Assembly: GCA_024641335.1 (NCBI GenBank)
Contig: JAHEDG010000004.1
Coordinates: 39,253-103,252 of the forward strand
DNA: 64,000 bases
Direction: 5' to 3'
Origin: Candidatus Zixiibacteriota bacterium
GTDB lineage: Bacteria; Zixibacteria; MSB-5A5; UBA10806
Shown in pieces: positions 63,256-64,000 of the stretch. Numbering within the stretch: position 1 is the stretch's first letter; each line of letters opens with the position of its first letter. The notes beneath the pieces are model-generated. The model saw only the letters and a program-made list of their open reading frames with translations, did not search any database and was not told where the DNA came from. The position numbers and the translations under genes are program-made.

Positions 63256-64000
63256 TCAGACTAGGTATTTTAATATTTCGTCAACAGAATCGACATCATT
63301 AATAATAACTCCGGGATACTCCCCGATTGTTTCATCATTCAGGGTTCCGTCCGGCACGCCATAAAAAAGCGGCCTGGCCTGTTTCAAGGCATATCCGGCC
63401 GTTCGAAGTTCGCCCCTGGTATCGACATTGGTTTCGACCACGATTACCGCGCGGGAAAGAGCCGAGATCAGCCGGTTGCGAAGGACCAGTCTCGATTTGC
63501 CCACAGGCTTGTATGGAGAATACTCGGAGATTATAAGCCCTTTTTTCATGATAGACTCGGCCAGAGGTACATTTTCCGCCGGATATATTTCCATAATACC
63601 GCATCCCAGCACCGCGATGGTACGGCCGTTTTCCTTTATGGCTCCGAGGTGAGCGGCGCCGTCTATCCCTAAAGCCAGGCCTGAAATAATCCCAAACCCC
63701 CGCCTGACAAGCTCTCTGGCCAGATCCACGGCCAGGCGGATTCCCGCCTGAGTGGGCCGGGTAGTACCGACCATAGCGATATATTCCTGGTCCCAGGCAT
63801 CTATGTCCCCCTTATAGTATAATACTGGAGGAGGATCGTCTATTTTCCTCAGAATTTCGGGGTAATCATGGTCAAGATAGGTAGTTACCCCGATACCATC
63901 GGATTCGTAGCTTTTCAGCCTTGACGCGAAGACATTCACATTATCGAGAGATTCTTTCAGCCTGGCGATGCCTTTCTCTCCCAAACGGGGAATATCCTCG
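63256..64000 (-). CDS. dprA: DNA-processing protein DprA (Smf), N-terminus beyond window
   Basis: The C-terminal two thirds of DprA, open to base 64000 with no stop. The Rossmann-like core is clear: MVGTTRPTQAGIRLAVDLARELVRRGFGIISGLALGIDGAAHLGAI and VLGCGIMEIYPAENVPL, GLIISEYSP, then RLVLRNRLISALSRAVIVVET and the TRGELRTAGYALKQARPLFYGVPDG close. DprA loads RecA on incoming single-stranded DNA in transformation. The RxxxRN motif has V-L-R-N-R, as expected. Upstream residues in the window (GAGGATATTCCCCG...) belong to the N-terminal helical domain. Confidence 0.9.
   Translation of the reverse strand, partial: EDIPRLGEKGIARLKESLDNVNVFASRLKSYESDGIGVTTYLDHDYPEILRKIDDPPPVLYYKGDIDAWDQEYIAMVGTTRPTQAGIRLAVDLARELVRRGFGIISGLALGIDGAAHLGAIKENGRTIAVLGCGIMEIYPAENVPLAESIMKKGLIISEYSPYKPVGKSRLVLRNRLISALSRAVIVVETNVDTRGELRTAGYALKQARPLFYGVPDGTLNDETIGEYPGVIINDVDSVDEILKYLV

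Noticed and set aside
1..64000. CRISPR arrays, tRNA or rRNA genes, transposases, prophage genes
   Set aside because: None recognised on either strand by reading; no repeated spacer pattern or recombinase motif was seen.

Overview
The window looks like a chromosomal piece of a Gram-negative bacterium of the Fibrobacteres-Chlorobi-Bacteroidetes (FCB) superphylum, perhaps a Zixibacteria-like lineage. The evidence is five secreted proteins ending in the YPNPFN-type C-terminal sorting domain of type IX secretion cargo, several outer-membrane beta-barrels and lipoproteins, a Na+-pumping decarboxylase set and a PerR/peroxiredoxin/rubrerythrin module typical of anaerobes. The lineage is inferred; there is no rRNA or tRNA gene to anchor it. 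I saw no CRISPR array, insertion sequence or phage module.

Layout. 1-3.9 kb: an edge-truncated GNAT acetyltransferase, a small lipoprotein, two tandem paralogous barrels and a cysteine-rich Fe-S protein. 4.1-10.5 kb: a Tat-exported histidinol-phosphate-aminotransferase-like enzyme with a sorting tail, and a 1,552-residue gingipain-type (C25) protease. 10.6-19.5 kb: transglutaminase-like protein, ornithine cyclodeaminase homologue, an S8 protease interrupted by one in-frame amber codon, a TolB-like lipoprotein with an apparent frameshift in its signal peptide, an MBL hydrolase, a coiled-coil periplasmic protein, and a thioredoxin-TPR protein whose reading frame crosses a UGA exactly at the first position of the redox motif (UxxC), followed by a bacterial-SECIS-like hairpin: a strong selenoprotein candidate. 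19.8-31.7 kb: tyrosine phenol-lyase, M23 peptidase with sorting tail, biotin ligase, malic enzyme (MaeB type) and a gamma-alpha-beta Na+ decarboxylase operon, then an EamA transporter. The biotin ligase, biotinylated alpha subunit and pyruvate-forming enzymes fit one metabolic theme.

32-55 kb: a multi-PAS hybrid kinase, a second kinase with an NtrC-type sigma54 activator, then a long co-directional locus: UDP-glucose dehydrogenase, three glycosyltransferases, an MsbA-like ABC exporter, two APH-fold kinases, an alginate-export-like outer-membrane barrel with DUF5666-like domains, and two six-repeat surface proteins, one ending in a sorting tail and the other in a dockerin-like module. This has the composition of a complete polysaccharide or glycolipid synthesis-export-surface locus and may be a poorly described one; a sigma54-like promoter lies just before it.

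55-64 kb: a 2-hydroxyacid dehydrogenase, perR-prx and rubrerythrin with candidate PerR boxes, a compact minus-strand membrane/lipid group (PAP2, macro domain, UbiA prenyltransferase, CPBP protease), cupin, PfkB kinase, IMPACT/YigZ, a small unknown and dprA cut by the window end.
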